Shown one piece after another: positions 54,290 through 62,524 of a DNA stretch of 64,000 nt. Both the position numbers and the translations under genes were made by a program. This stretch comes from Paeniglutamicibacter sulfureus (GTDB lineage: Bacteria; Actinomycetota; Actinomycetes; Actinomycetales; Micrococcaceae). The stretch lies in the NCBI RefSeq assembly GCF_030512175.1, contig NZ_JAULBL010000002.1, positions 2,044,149 through 2,108,148 on the forward strand, in the 5' to 3' direction. The notes under the pieces were generated by a model. The model was not told the DNA's origin. It did no database searches and saw nothing but the letters and a program-made list of their open reading frames with translations. How positions within the stretch are numbered: position 1 is the first letter of the stretch; every line of letters begins with the position of its first letter.

Positions 54290-55795
54290 TTAGGCGCCGA
54301 ACTTGGGGGTGTGGACCTCACCGAGGGTGATGTGCACCGCCTGCTGGTCGGTGTAGAAGTCGATCGAACGGTAGCCGCCCTCGTGGCCCAGGCCCGAGGC
54401 CTTCACGCCGCCGAAGGGGGAGCGCAGGTCACGCACGTTGTGGCTGTTGAGCCAGACCATGCCGGCCTCGACGTTCTGCGCGAAGTTGTGCGAGCGCTTG
54501 AGGTCGTTGGTCCAGATGTAGGCGGCCAGGCCGTACCGGGTGTTGTTGGCCAGTTCCAGGGCCTCTTCGTCGGTGTCGAAGGGGGTGATTGCCACGACGG
54601 GTCCGAAGATCTCTTCCTGGAAGATGCGGGCGTCCGGGGCGACGTCAACGAACACGGTCGGGGCGACGTAGGAGCCGTTTTCCTGGCCCTCGGGCAGGTT
54701 TTCCGGGCGTCCGCCGCCGGCCACGATACGGCCCTCGGTCTTGCCGATTTCCACGTAGCTCATGACCTTGTCGTAGTGCTCCGGGTGGACCAGCGCGCCG
54801 ACCTGGGTTTCGGGATCGTGCGGGTCGCCGACCTTGATGTTCTTGGCGCGGGCGGCATAGGCCTCGACGAACTTCTGGTAGATCGGGCGTTCGACCAGGA
54901 TGCGGGAACCGGCGGTGCAGCGCTCGCCGTTCAGCGAGAACACCCCGAAGAGGGTCGAGTCGATGGCGGCGTCGAAGTCCGCGTCGGCGAAGACGATGGC
55001 GGGGGACTTGCCGCCCAGCTCCATGGACATGCCCTTGAGGTTTTCGGCGCAGTTGCGGAAGATCAGCTGGCCGGTGGAGGACTCGCCGGTGAAGGAGATC
55101 AGCGGAACGCGCGGGTGCTTGACCAGCGCGTCGCCTGCTTCCTCGCCGATGCCGTTGACCAGGTTGAAGACGCCGTCCGGGAGGCCGGCTTCCTTGAAGA
55201 TGGTGGCCCACAGCGAGGCGGAGAGCGGGGTGAACTCGGCCGGCTTGAGCACCACGGTGCAACCGGAGGCGATCGAGGGGGCGAGCTTCCAGGACTCAAG
55301 CATGAACGGGGTGTTCCACGGGGTGATCAGGCCGGCGACGCCGATCGGCTTGCGGTTCACGTAGTTCAGCTGCGATCCGGGGACCTTCAGCGCGGTATCG
55401 TGCTGGGCGACGATCAGGTCGGCGAAGAAGCGGAAGTTCTCCGCGGCCCGCTGGGCCTGGCCGCGGGCCTGGGTGATCGGCAGGCCGGTGTCGAAGGTTT
55501 CCATCTCGGCCAGGCGGTCTTCCTGGGCGACGACGGCGTCGGCGATCTTGTAGAGGACCTTGGCGCGGGCCCGGGCGCTCATCGTCGGCCACGGGCCGTT
55601 CTTGAACGCCTCGGTGGCGGCGGCGACGGCTGCATCGATGTCGGCCTTCTGGCCGGCGGCGGCGGTGGCGTAGGTCTGGTTGGTCACGGGGTCCAGGACC
55701 TCGAAGGTTTCCCCGCCGATGGAATCGACGAACTGGCCGCCGATGTAGTGCTGCAGGTGGGTCGGAAGGTTCTCGGGAACGAAGTGCTTGCTCAT
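54290..55795 (-). CDS. hpaE: 5-carboxymethyl-2-hydroxymuconate semialdehyde dehydrogenase, 501 aa
   Basis: HpaE oxidises the ring-cleavage product semialdehyde, using NAD+. This aldehyde dehydrogenase superfamily member shows the catalytic Glu259 (SMELGGKSPA) and Cys293 (NGERCTAGSR), the Asn161 in TPWNTPF and the NAD-binding FTGESSTGQ near 235. AAGGAG lies before ATG 55795. It is between gntR and hpaD. The superfamily is broad, but the position between hpaG and hpaD makes CHMS dehydrogenase the natural reading. Confidence 0.93.
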   Translation of the reverse strand: MSKHFVPENLPTHLQHYIGGQFVDSIGGETFEVLDPVTNQTYATAAAGQKADIDAAVAAATEAFKNGPWPTMSARARAKVLYKIADAVVAQEDRLAEMETFDTGLPITQARGQAQRAAENFRFFADLIVAQHDTALKVPGSQLNYVNRKPIGVAGLITPWNTPFMLESWKLAPSIASGCTVVLKPAEFTPLSASLWATIFKEAGLPDGVFNLVNGIGEEAGDALVKHPRVPLISFTGESSTGQLIFRNCAENLKGMSMELGGKSPAIVFADADFDAAIDSTLFGVFSLNGERCTAGSRILVERPIYQKFVEAYAARAKNIKVGDPHDPETQVGALVHPEHYDKVMSYVEIGKTEGRIVAGGGRPENLPEGQENGSYVAPTVFVDVAPDARIFQEEIFGPVVAITPFDTDEEALELANNTRYGLAAYIWTNDLKRSHNFAQNVEAGMVWLNSHNVRDLRSPFGGVKASGLGHEGGYRSIDFYTDQQAVHITLGEVHTPKFGA

Positions 55796-55852
55796 GAACT
55801 GGCTCCTTGCTGGATGGGGTGGGGGCGTCGTATGGAAGATGTGTGTGGCTGC

Positions 55853-56512
55853 CTAGAGCGGGGAGGCCGGGAGGTTGGCCGCCGCCAGGTAGGCGTTCAG
55901 GGTGGTGGTGCGGTGGGCCCGGGCGGCCTGCTCGATCTCGGCCGCGGGGGCCTTGGCCTCGATCAGGTCCAGGAGTCGGGCGTGTTCCCTCACCGATTCC
56001 CGGGCGCGGCCCGGGATGTGGGTGAAGGAGGAGGAACGCATCACCGCCAGGCGGTTCCAGCCGCGGTGCACCAGATCCAGGATGTGCGGATTGGGGCAAT
56101 TGCGGTAGAGCACCTGGTGGAATTCGTTGTTCAGTTCGGTGAAGCGCGGGGCGTTGAAGTCGACCAGCAACTCGGCCATGGCCTGGTTGATGGCCCGGGC
56201 CGCTGCCAGCTGGTCCTCGTCGATGAACGGGGCGCTCAGCGCGGTGGCCGCTCCTTCGATGATGGCCAGGGTCTGCATGGTGTGCAGGTAGAGGGTGGTG
56301 TCGGCTGCCGCGACCATGGCCCCGACGTTGCGCTCGAAAGTGACCAGGCCCTCGGCCTCGAGCCGGCGGATGGCCTCGCGCACCGGAACCACCGAACAGC
56401 CAAGCTCCGCGGCAATGGTGCCGAGCACCAGCCGGTAGCCGGGGGAGAAGGTTCCCTCGGTGATTTTCTCGTGCAGCAGCCGGTAGGCCGACTCTGATTT
56501 GCTGGGGGCCAT
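55853..56512 (-). CDS. GntR-family regulator, FCD subfamily, 219 aa
   Basis: A winged helix (residues ~8-70; ITEGTFSPGYRLVLGTIAAELGCS, here split as ITEGTFSPGYRLV and GCSVVPVREAIRRLEAEGLV) and a C-terminal all-helical FCD ligand-binding domain (~80-219). FCD regulators bind organic acids and commonly repress the operon in which they lie. It begins 8 nt after the hpaG stop and is followed by hpaE, so it is co-transcribed with the pathway genes. The palindrome ATCGTATACGAT at the operon promoter (58050-58061) is the kind of site such regulators recognise, pointing to autoregulation. Confidence 0.9.
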   Translation of the reverse strand: MAPSKSESAYRLLHEKITEGTFSPGYRLVLGTIAAELGCSVVPVREAIRRLEAEGLVTFERNVGAMVAAADTTLYLHTMQTLAIIEGAATALSAPFIDEDQLAAARAINQAMAELLVDFNAPRFTELNNEFHQVLYRNCPNPHILDLVHRGWNRLAVMRSSSFTHIPGRARESVREHARLLDLIEAKAPAAEIEQAARAHRTTTLNAYLAAANLPASPL

Positions 56513-56520
56513 GTCGGGTC

Positions 56521-58026
56521 CTAGAATTCCGGTTCGCCGTCGGCGACCCACTGGTTGTACTTGGCCTTCCAGTCGGCGTTCATCGGGAACAGGCCCTTGA
56601 TCTCGGCGCCGTTGGACACGTGCTTGAACACGAAGGTGTCCTGGCGTTCGGATTCGACGACCTCCTCGGCGATCTCGGCGGCCAGGTGCGGCGGGATGAC
56701 CAGGATGCCGTCGGCGTCGGCGATGACGATGTCCCCGGGGACGATGGTGGTGCCTCCGCAGCCCACGGCCACGTCGGTGTCCCACGGCACGTGCTTGCGC
56801 CCGAGGACGGCGGGGTGCGCGCCGTTGTGGAAGGTGGGGATGTCCAGGGCGGCAACGGCGTCGAGGTCGCGGACCCCGCCGTCGGTGATAATGGCCTCGG
56901 CGCCGCGGACCTGGGTGCGCATCGCCAAGATGTCGCCCAGGGTGCCGGAGCCCTTTTCGCCGCGGGCCTCCATGACCAGGATCTCGCCCGGGCCGATGTC
57001 GTCGATGACGCGCTTCTGGGCGTTGTAGCCGCCGCCGTGGGTCTTGAAGAGATCCTCGCGGTTGGGCACGTAGCGCAGCGTGCGGGCGGTGCCGATGACC
57101 TTCGTCATGCCCTTGGTGGCCTGCAGTCCGTCGACCGAGACGTTGTTCAGTCCGCGCTTGCGCAGCGCGCCGGAGATCGTCGCGGTGGCCACGGACATGA
57201 GCTTGGCCTTGACCTCGTCGGTCAATGCGGCCTTGCCGGTGATCGGGGTCTCGATGCCTGCGTCGGCGGCGGTGCCGAAGGCGTCGATGCGGTCCGCGTC
57301 GGTGATCTTGGGCTGGTTGCCGAAGGCCGCGAAGGTTTCGGTGCCTTCCACCACCGTGGTGGCCAGGCGTCCGGTGGACAGGCCCGCGGCCTCGTCGTCG
57401 ACCTGCACCTCGACCACGTCGCCAGGCACGATCACGGACGATCCGGCCGGGGTCCCGGTGAGGATCACGTCTCCGGCCTTCAGCGTCATCTGCTGGGAGA
57501 GGTCGGCGACGATCTGCGCGAAGGAGAAGATCAGTTCCTGCGTGGAAGCGTCCTGGGCGATCTCGCCGTTGACCCAGGTGCGGATGCGCAGGGCGTCGGG
57601 GTTGAGGGAGGCCGCCGGGAGCAGCACCGGGCCCATCGGGGTGTAGCCGTCGCCGGACTTGGAGCGGATGTTCGATCCCTTGTCGGCGTACTTCATGTCG
57701 TAGACGCCCAGGTCGTTTGAGGCCGTCACGAATCCGACGTGGCCCCAGGCCTGCTCCACCGTAACGCGGCGGGCGTCGGTGCCGATGACCAAGGCGATCT
57801 CGCCCTCGAAGGCAAGCAGTTCGGTGCCTGCCGGGCGCTCAACGGTGGAGCCCGTGCTGGCCAGCGAGGAAGACGCCTTCATGAAATACGACGGGAAAGC
57901 AGGGGTGCGGCCGCGCTGGGCTGCCCTCGAGGAGTAGGAGAGGTGGACCGCAAGGACCTTGCCGGCCCTGTCAAAGATGGACTGGTCGACCTCGACCAAT
58001 TCGGTGGCTGTAGCGTCGCTGCTCAC
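56521..58026 (-). CDS. hpaG: HpaG-like decarboxylase/isomerase fused to an RraA-like domain, 501 aa
   Basis: Residues ~1-260 are a fumarylacetoacetate-hydrolase-family domain with metal ligands at Glu74, Glu76 (FEGEIALVIG) and Asp105 (ASNDLGVYD), as in HpaG, which decarboxylates and isomerises the oxidised ring-cleavage product. Residues ~265-501 are an RraA-like domain with GGVRD at 383-387 (Arg386, Asp387), the active-site motif of class II pyruvate aldolases and of oxaloacetate-decarboxylase-like RraA proteins. The second half could replace HpaI, which cleaves 4-hydroxy-2-oxoheptanedioate. AGGAGG precedes GTG 58026. It is the first gene of the operon. E. coli HpaG is instead two fused FAH domains. 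Confidence 0.82.
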   Translation of the reverse strand: MSSDATATELVEVDQSIFDRAGKVLAVHLSYSSRAAQRGRTPAFPSYFMKASSSLASTGSTVERPAGTELLAFEGEIALVIGTDARRVTVEQAWGHVGFVTASNDLGVYDMKYADKGSNIRSKSGDGYTPMGPVLLPAASLNPDALRIRTWVNGEIAQDASTQELIFSFAQIVADLSQQMTLKAGDVILTGTPAGSSVIVPGDVVEVQVDDEAAGLSTGRLATTVVEGTETFAAFGNQPKITDADRIDAFGTAADAGIETPITGKAALTDEVKAKLMSVATATISGALRKRGLNNVSVDGLQATKGMTKVIGTARTLRYVPNREDLFKTHGGGYNAQKRVIDDIGPGEILVMEARGEKGSGTLGDILAMRTQVRGAEAIITDGGVRDLDAVAALDIPTFHNGAHPAVLGRKHVPWDTDVAVGCGGTTIVPGDIVIADADGILVIPPHLAAEIAEEVVESERQDTFVFKHVSNGAEIKGLFPMNADWKAKYNQWVADGEPEF

Positions 58027-58049
58027 GGTTTCCTCCTGTTGTGTATGAA

Positions 58050-58061
58050 ATCGTATACGAT
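58050..58061. promoter_or_regulatory. Perfect 12-bp palindrome, candidate FCD-GntR operator
   Basis: ATCGTATACGAT is a perfect palindrome of the GTATAC kind typical of FCD-type GntR regulators. It lies across the predicted transcription start of the hpaG operon, 24 nt upstream of the hpaG GTG, where a repressor would block initiation. Confidence 0.75.
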
Positions 58062-58063
58062 CC

Positions 58064-58092
58064 AGTGTGACCGGGGTCTCCGTGAATGTCAA
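58064..58092 (-). promoter_or_regulatory. Promoter of the hpaG-gntR-hpaE-hpaD operon
   Basis: On the minus strand TTGACA (58092-58087), a 17-nt spacer and CACACT (58069-58064) form a near-consensus promoter with the start site near 58057, inside the palindrome at 58050-58061. Confidence 0.7.
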
Positions 58093-58216
58093 GGCCTGGG
58101 CGCGGGTCGATGGTTCGGATCCACTGGCGTGGGGTTCACCGGGGCGCGGGCGGGCGGATTAAGCGGCTTCCGTCGCCAGCCGGTAGGCGGGACCGGACGG
58201 CGCCGGCCCCCGGCAT

Positions 58217-59350
58217 TTACCGTGCAGCCGGGGTCCGGTCCAAGAGCAGGTCGTACAACTCCCGGTGGGCCCGGGCGATCTCGAGCCGCTGCCGACGGCG
58301 CCCTTCCGCATCAAGGCCGGGCAGGTCTTCGGCCCGCAATACTTCCCGGATCGCGTTCAGGAGTGATTCTTCATCCGCGCCGGTCGGTGTGGTCCTGAAT
58401 CGTGCAACCGAAGGGTCTTGGTCCGCATAATGCCCACAATCGGGCGCGACCACCGGTGTGCCGACATCAAGGGCCGCTTCGAGCCAACCGGAGTGGGTGC
58501 CAAAACGGTAGGGCAAGACACAGGCATCCAGCGAGGCCAGGTAGTCGAAGAGTTCCGGTTCGCTGAAGTACTCGTGGGACCGCAGTTCCCAGAGCCCCAG
58601 GTTCGCGCCGTCGTGCAGCTTCCCGGCCAGCGCGGGCCGGTATTCGTCGCTGGCCGGATCCAGGGGCTGGGAATGGATGTTGACCTGGAGCACCGCGGAG
58701 GGGAGCCGGGCCACGGCGCGGGCCAGCGGATCCAGGATGGCGGTGTCCATGTTGGGTCGCAACCCCTTGAGATGCACGCCGATCCGCTTCATCCCACCCT
58801 TAATCCCGGTCGCTGCTTTCTTCCGACGGGCGGCGCGGATCCGGTCCATGGTTCCGAAGTCCACGACGTGGGGGTGGGGCAGCACCTGGGCCTCGGCACC
58901 CCAACGGCGACGGATTTCCCGCGCGGCCCCCGCGGTGAGCGTAATCAGCTTGTCCGCGTGGGGTATCAATACATCGAGCAATTCAACATGCGCCGCAGGG
59001 TCGGGCTGATGCGGGTTGACCAGATCGTGAACCGTGTAAACCAAGGGCTTGCCGAAGTGCCGCAATTCGGCGACCAGCTCTCGCAGGTGGGCCGGGTCCG
59101 CGGCGTCGAAACCGAAATGAACATGCATCAGGTCAAAGGAGTCATGGTTGGCGCGTACCCAGTCGGCCGAGAGCATCGCCGGCGGCCACCATCCGGATTG
59201 TGCTGATCGCACGCCGTCGACAGGCGGGGGATCAGGCAGGCGGAACACCCCGGCTCCCGACGAATCGACGGCCTCAAGGTGGCGGATATAGATCTGGTCG
59301 TGCGGAATTGATGCGACCCTGACCACGGGGTTGGATGGTGTGCCGCTCAT
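58217..59350 (-). CDS. Glycosyltransferase, GT-B fold (family 4-like), 377 aa
   Basis: A GT-B-type glycosyltransferase. The N-terminal half begins VVRVASIPHDQIYIRHLE and has LMHVHFGFDAADPAHLREL near residue 100, and KPLVYTVHDLVNPH near 125. The C-terminal half shows the nucleotide-sugar-binding region FGTHSGWLEAALDVGTPVVAPDCGHYADQD near 300 (divided: FGTHSGWLEAALD and GTPVVAPDCGHYAD). The E(x7)E motif is weak. GAGGAGGAAC lies before ATG 59350. It diverges from the GT2 gene at 59485. The acceptor and donor sugars are unknown; cell-envelope polysaccharide is likely. Confidence 0.85.
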   Translation of the reverse strand: MSGTPSNPVVRVASIPHDQIYIRHLEAVDSSGAGVFRLPDPPPVDGVRSAQSGWWPPAMLSADWVRANHDSFDLMHVHFGFDAADPAHLRELVAELRHFGKPLVYTVHDLVNPHQPDPAAHVELLDVLIPHADKLITLTAGAAREIRRRWGAEAQVLPHPHVVDFGTMDRIRAARRKKAATGIKGGMKRIGVHLKGLRPNMDTAILDPLARAVARLPSAVLQVNIHSQPLDPASDEYRPALAGKLHDGANLGLWELRSHEYFSEPELFDYLASLDACVLPYRFGTHSGWLEAALDVGTPVVAPDCGHYADQDPSVARFRTTPTGADEESLLNAIREVLRAEDLPGLDAEGRRRQRLEIARAHRELYDLLLDRTPAAR

Positions 59351-59484
59351 GCGTTCCTCCTCGGCGCTGCTGGATGTGTACCGGTTCGGTGCCGGCCGGT
59401 GGTGTGTCGACGTAAGCTGGGAGCAACCCGACGGAAGATGTCCGGTGCCTTCGCGGCGCGATGGCCGGCAATCAAGGAGGCAGC

Positions 59485-60351
59485 GTGGAGGCACGGAATT
59501 TTTCGGTACTGGTGATCGCCCACGGGCGGGCCGGACACCTGCGCAACCTGCTGGCAGGCGTGGAGCGCTCGGCCGAGCTTCCCTGCGAAGTGGTGCTCGT
59601 CTACATGGATGAGCCGGTCCCGGAGCCCGTTTCCTGCATCGTGCCGCTGCGGATCCACCATGTCACCTCGCGTCCCGGCGAATCCGGCCTGCCGCTGGCC
59701 CGGGCCCGCAACACTGCCGCAAGCGCGGCGGCCAGCCCGAATCTGGTGTTCCTGGACGTGGACTGCATTCCTTCGGACACGCTGTTCACCGCACTCCTGG
59801 ACGCCATTGAGGGGGAACCGGTGCTGGCCATGGCTGAGCCCCGGTACCTTCCGGCCCCGCTTCAGGCGGGCTTCGGAATTGATGATGCCGCGTTGCTTGG
59901 AGCCTCCGTCCCCCACCATGCCCGGGCGAACCTGGCAGGGGGCGGGGAGCGCTTCCGCCACGAAATGTTCTGGTCGCTCGGGTTCGCGATCAAGGCCGGG
60001 ATTTTCTTTCGAATGGGCGGATTCGATGAGGGCTTTACCGGCTATGGTGCCGAGGACACCGATTTCGCCTTCAGGGCGCGCAAGCAGGAAATCCCCATGT
60101 GCTTTGTGGCCGAGCCGCTGTTCCACCAGCACCACGGCGTCCACAAGCCGCCGCTGAACCACTTCGAGGCCATCATTGCCAACGCCCGGAACTTCCACGT
60201 GCGCTGGGGAACCTGGCCCATGGAAGGCTGGCTGGGCGCATTCGCAGAAATGGGGCTGATTCGGTGGGATCCGGAAGGGAGCCGGATCGATGTGATGAGA
60301 AAGCCCGAAGCGGCTGAAGTCGAGGCGACCCGCAGCAACGACCCCTACTAA
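59485..60351 (+). CDS. Glycosyltransferase family 2, 288 aa
   Basis: GT-A glycosyltransferase of family 2. The N-terminal SVLVIAHGRAGHLRNLLAG is the nucleotide-binding part. ASPNLVFLDVDCIPSDTLF near residue 95 carries the DxD-type DVD motif that binds metal and sugar nucleotide. GGFDEGFTGYGAEDTDFAFRARK near 180 holds the ED acceptor-site motif. AAGGAGG lies 5 nt before GTG 59485, preferred over the ATG at 59461. The gene points towards the next two, minus-strand glycosyltransferases and is embedded in the same cluster. No membrane spans are seen. Confidence 0.88.
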   Translation: MEARNFSVLVIAHGRAGHLRNLLAGVERSAELPCEVVLVYMDEPVPEPVSCIVPLRIHHVTSRPGESGLPLARARNTAASAAASPNLVFLDVDCIPSDTLFTALLDAIEGEPVLAMAEPRYLPAPLQAGFGIDDAALLGASVPHHARANLAGGGERFRHEMFWSLGFAIKAGIFFRMGGFDEGFTGYGAEDTDFAFRARKQEIPMCFVAEPLFHQHHGVHKPPLNHFEAIIANARNFHVRWGTWPMEGWLGAFAEMGLIRWDPEGSRIDVMRKPEAAEVEATRSNDPY

Positions 60352-60359
60352 GGCGCGGT

Positions 60360-61415
60360 TCATGCCACTGCCGCTTTCAGGCAGGCGGCAAGCATCGCCT
60401 CCAATGCGTCGGCGAAGCTTGCTGGGCTGACAAACAGGGCATCGGCCAGGGCACCTTGGGTCGTGCCGACGGCGCGTTCCAGCAGGGACGGCCAGTCTGC
60501 GGGTTCCTCCCACGATCCAAGCATCGGGATTCCCGCGACGCCTTCGAGGGCACGGGCAAAGTGGAGTTGCTCGCCATGAGGCCTTTCCTCCGGGACCAGC
60601 ATGACCGGTCGCCCAGAGGCAGCAGCTGCTGCAACGGCGTTGTGGCCCGCTGAGCTGATGACGAGGTCGGCCGCGGCCATCGCCCGGCCGGGGTCGGGCA
60701 CAACTCCGTGCAGCAGCAGGTTTTCCGGCAGCCTCGTCCCGTCCTCTTCCACTGCCCCGGCGACCTCCCATAGCCATTCGGGTGAGGCCGCGGCCGCCGC
60801 GGCCAACCGCCGTGCCGGAATCGCCGAGGCAAGTGAGGTCTGCACCAGCACTCGACGGCGGCCCGATGGCGCTGCAGCGGGGTCGCTCGGCGCAGGCAGG
60901 GACCCGGGCACACCCAGATAGTGGCTCTTGTTGCCGAACACCGCCAGATGGGAGGGATCCTCGAGTGTTGCGGGAAAATAGCCGAAGATGGCATCGGCTA
61001 CCTCGTAGGCCAGTTCGTGTGCCCGGTCCCGGCGCTCCCCGGGCATGCGGCGGAAGGCGACGGGATAGCCGCTGAGGCGGGCAAACAATGCCACCTCCAC
61101 GGATACATCGACCATGACAACATCCGGGACAAACCGTGCCCACGCCCGGTTCAGCATGGCAAAGCGCTCTTGGATGCCAGGGCCGACCGGGGCATAGTGC
61201 AGCGGGTCTCCGGCCCGCATCTTGCCGGGGTGTTGCAGGGGCCCGGCGTCGGCCGGCAAGGCGACGTAGTCCAGTTCACCGAAGAGCAGGTCGCGGCGGC
61301 GTTCCCCGGTGCTGGCCACCTGCAAATCCACTCCCTCCAGCTCCGCCAGCCGCTGTGCATGGCGCAAATGTCCGGTGCCGTGGTGGTGGGCGTAGTAGGA
61401 GACCCTGTAGTTCAC
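60360..61415 (-). CDS. UDP-glycosyltransferase-like protein (MGT/MurG fold), 351 aa
   Basis: GT-B fold of the family 1/28 type. The N-terminal HHHGTGHLRHAQRLAELEG resembles the donor-site start of MurG-like enzymes (GGHxxP position reads HHGTGH). The C-terminal half has SSAGHNAVAAAAASGRPVMLVPEERPHGEQLHFA (as two parts: SSAGHNAVAAAA near residue 255 and PVMLVPEERPHGEQ near 272), the conserved donor-nucleotide binding region. The start GTG 61415 overlaps the preceding gene's stop by 4 nt (GTGA), so the two are coupled. Donor and acceptor unknown. Confidence 0.83.
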   Translation of the reverse strand: MNYRVSYYAHHHGTGHLRHAQRLAELEGVDLQVASTGERRRDLLFGELDYVALPADAGPLQHPGKMRAGDPLHYAPVGPGIQERFAMLNRAWARFVPDVVMVDVSVEVALFARLSGYPVAFRRMPGERRDRAHELAYEVADAIFGYFPATLEDPSHLAVFGNKSHYLGVPGSLPAPSDPAAAPSGRRRVLVQTSLASAIPARRLAAAAAASPEWLWEVAGAVEEDGTRLPENLLLHGVVPDPGRAMAAADLVISSAGHNAVAAAAASGRPVMLVPEERPHGEQLHFARALEGVAGIPMLGSWEEPADWPSLLERAVGTTQGALADALFVSPASFADALEAMLAACLKAAVA

Positions 61416-62524
61416 GAAAACCGTCCCAAAGCGCGGTGCGGCACGGGTGCAACCGAACGCAAATGCCCTTCATAGGCATCGATCATGGAATCCAGCGAGA
61501 AGGTGCGGGCGCTGTCCCGCACCTTCGTCCGCTCCAGGTCCTTGGCCAGGATGACAGCCCTTGCAAGCGCCTCGGCGTCATGGCCCGTGGCCAAGACCCC
61601 GGAGTCTGCGGTGATGATTTCGGCCATCGCCCCGGAGGGCAGCGCTGCCACCGGGGTGCCGCATGCGATCGCCTCCAGGGTGGTGAGCCCAAAGGGTTCT
61701 TCCCACAAAGGCGAGGAGATGAACACCTGGGCCGTGGCAACCATGGTGCTCAGGTCCCGTTGGTCAAGGTGCCCGAGGTAGGTGATGTCCGCATCCAGTT
61801 CCGGTTCAATCAAGGCGGTGAAGTAGTCCCGGTCCTGCACCGGCCCTGCGATCCTCAGCTTCATGTTGGCTGCCCGGGCGGCCGCTATGGCCAGATGGGT
61901 TCCCTTTTCCGGGGTGATGCGCCCGGTCCAGGCCGCGGTGCCCGGAATCGACTCCGCGTCGGAGTGCCAGGTTTCCAAGGCGATGCCGTTGTGGACAACG
62001 TCGATCTCCGGCAGCCACCGGCGCCACGCGCGGGCGTTGGCGTGTGAGACTGTGACGTGGCGGTGCATCGGGTCCGGTGTCCACCCCGGGGTGCCAAAGA
62101 TTCCTGCCAGTCTCGGCAAGACCGGGGTATGCAGGACATGCAAGGTCGGTATTGCGGCCAGGTCCCTGTGGGGTATGGGACTGAGCGAATTGTTCAGGAC
62201 GACGTCGAAGCGTCCCGCTCGGATCCGTCCGGTGGCCTGCGCCATGGCGCCGTCCAGCATCAGGTGTTGCCGGTTTCGCCCGTCGCTTTCAGGATAGCCC
62301 TCCACGATGTAGGAGCGAGCCAGTACGGATTCGACACGGCATGTTGCCTCGCTGCCCGTCTTGGCAAAGAGCGTGACCTGGTGGCCTCGGTCGGTGAGGC
62401 CCCCAACCAGGTGTGCGGTGTGCGATTCCATGCCGCCGGCAAAGGGCGGGACGATCGCATGGTGCAGGTGCGCCAGGACTGCGATCCGCAAAGGGTCGCC
62501 TGCTGGGCGGGTATCGAGAATCAT
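61412..62524 (-). CDS. Glycosyltransferase family 4, 370 aa
   Basis: GT-B glycosyltransferase. Landmarks are HHAIVPPFAGGMESHTAHLVGGL near residue 20 (glycine-rich acceptor loop), VVHNGIALETW near 178, AWTGRITPEKGTHLAI near 200 and PLWEEPFGLTTLEAIACGTPV near 278, which holds the EPFGLTTLE form of the E(x7)E motif. Retaining transferases of this kind build polysaccharides and glycolipids. A short frame ending MRMRK overlaps the start codon at 62524 by 4 nt with an AAGGAG just upstream, so translation may be re-initiated. It leads the operon with the 60360 gene. Confidence 0.9.
   Translation of the reverse strand: MILDTRPAGDPLRIAVLAHLHHAIVPPFAGGMESHTAHLVGGLTDRGHQVTLFAKTGSEATCRVESVLARSYIVEGYPESDGRNRQHLMLDGAMAQATGRIRAGRFDVVLNNSLSPIPHRDLAAIPTLHVLHTPVLPRLAGIFGTPGWTPDPMHRHVTVSHANARAWRRWLPEIDVVHNGIALETWHSDAESIPGTAAWTGRITPEKGTHLAIAAARAANMKLRIAGPVQDRDYFTALIEPELDADITYLGHLDQRDLSTMVATAQVFISSPLWEEPFGLTTLEAIACGTPVAALPSGAMAEIITADSGVLATGHDAEALARAVILAKDLERTKVRDSARTFSLDSMIDAYEGHLRSVAPVPHRALGRFS

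Noticed and set aside
54152-56497. Plus-strand open frame of about 780 codons opposite hpaE and gntR
   Set aside because: Antisense shadow. The minus strand encodes aldehyde dehydrogenase and GntR domains with correct active-site residues.
59347-61143. Minus-strand open frame of about 600 codons across the GT2 gene
   Set aside because: Arg/Gly/Pro-rich sequence without motifs; the GT2 protein on the plus strand has DVD and ED motifs and a strong ribosome site.
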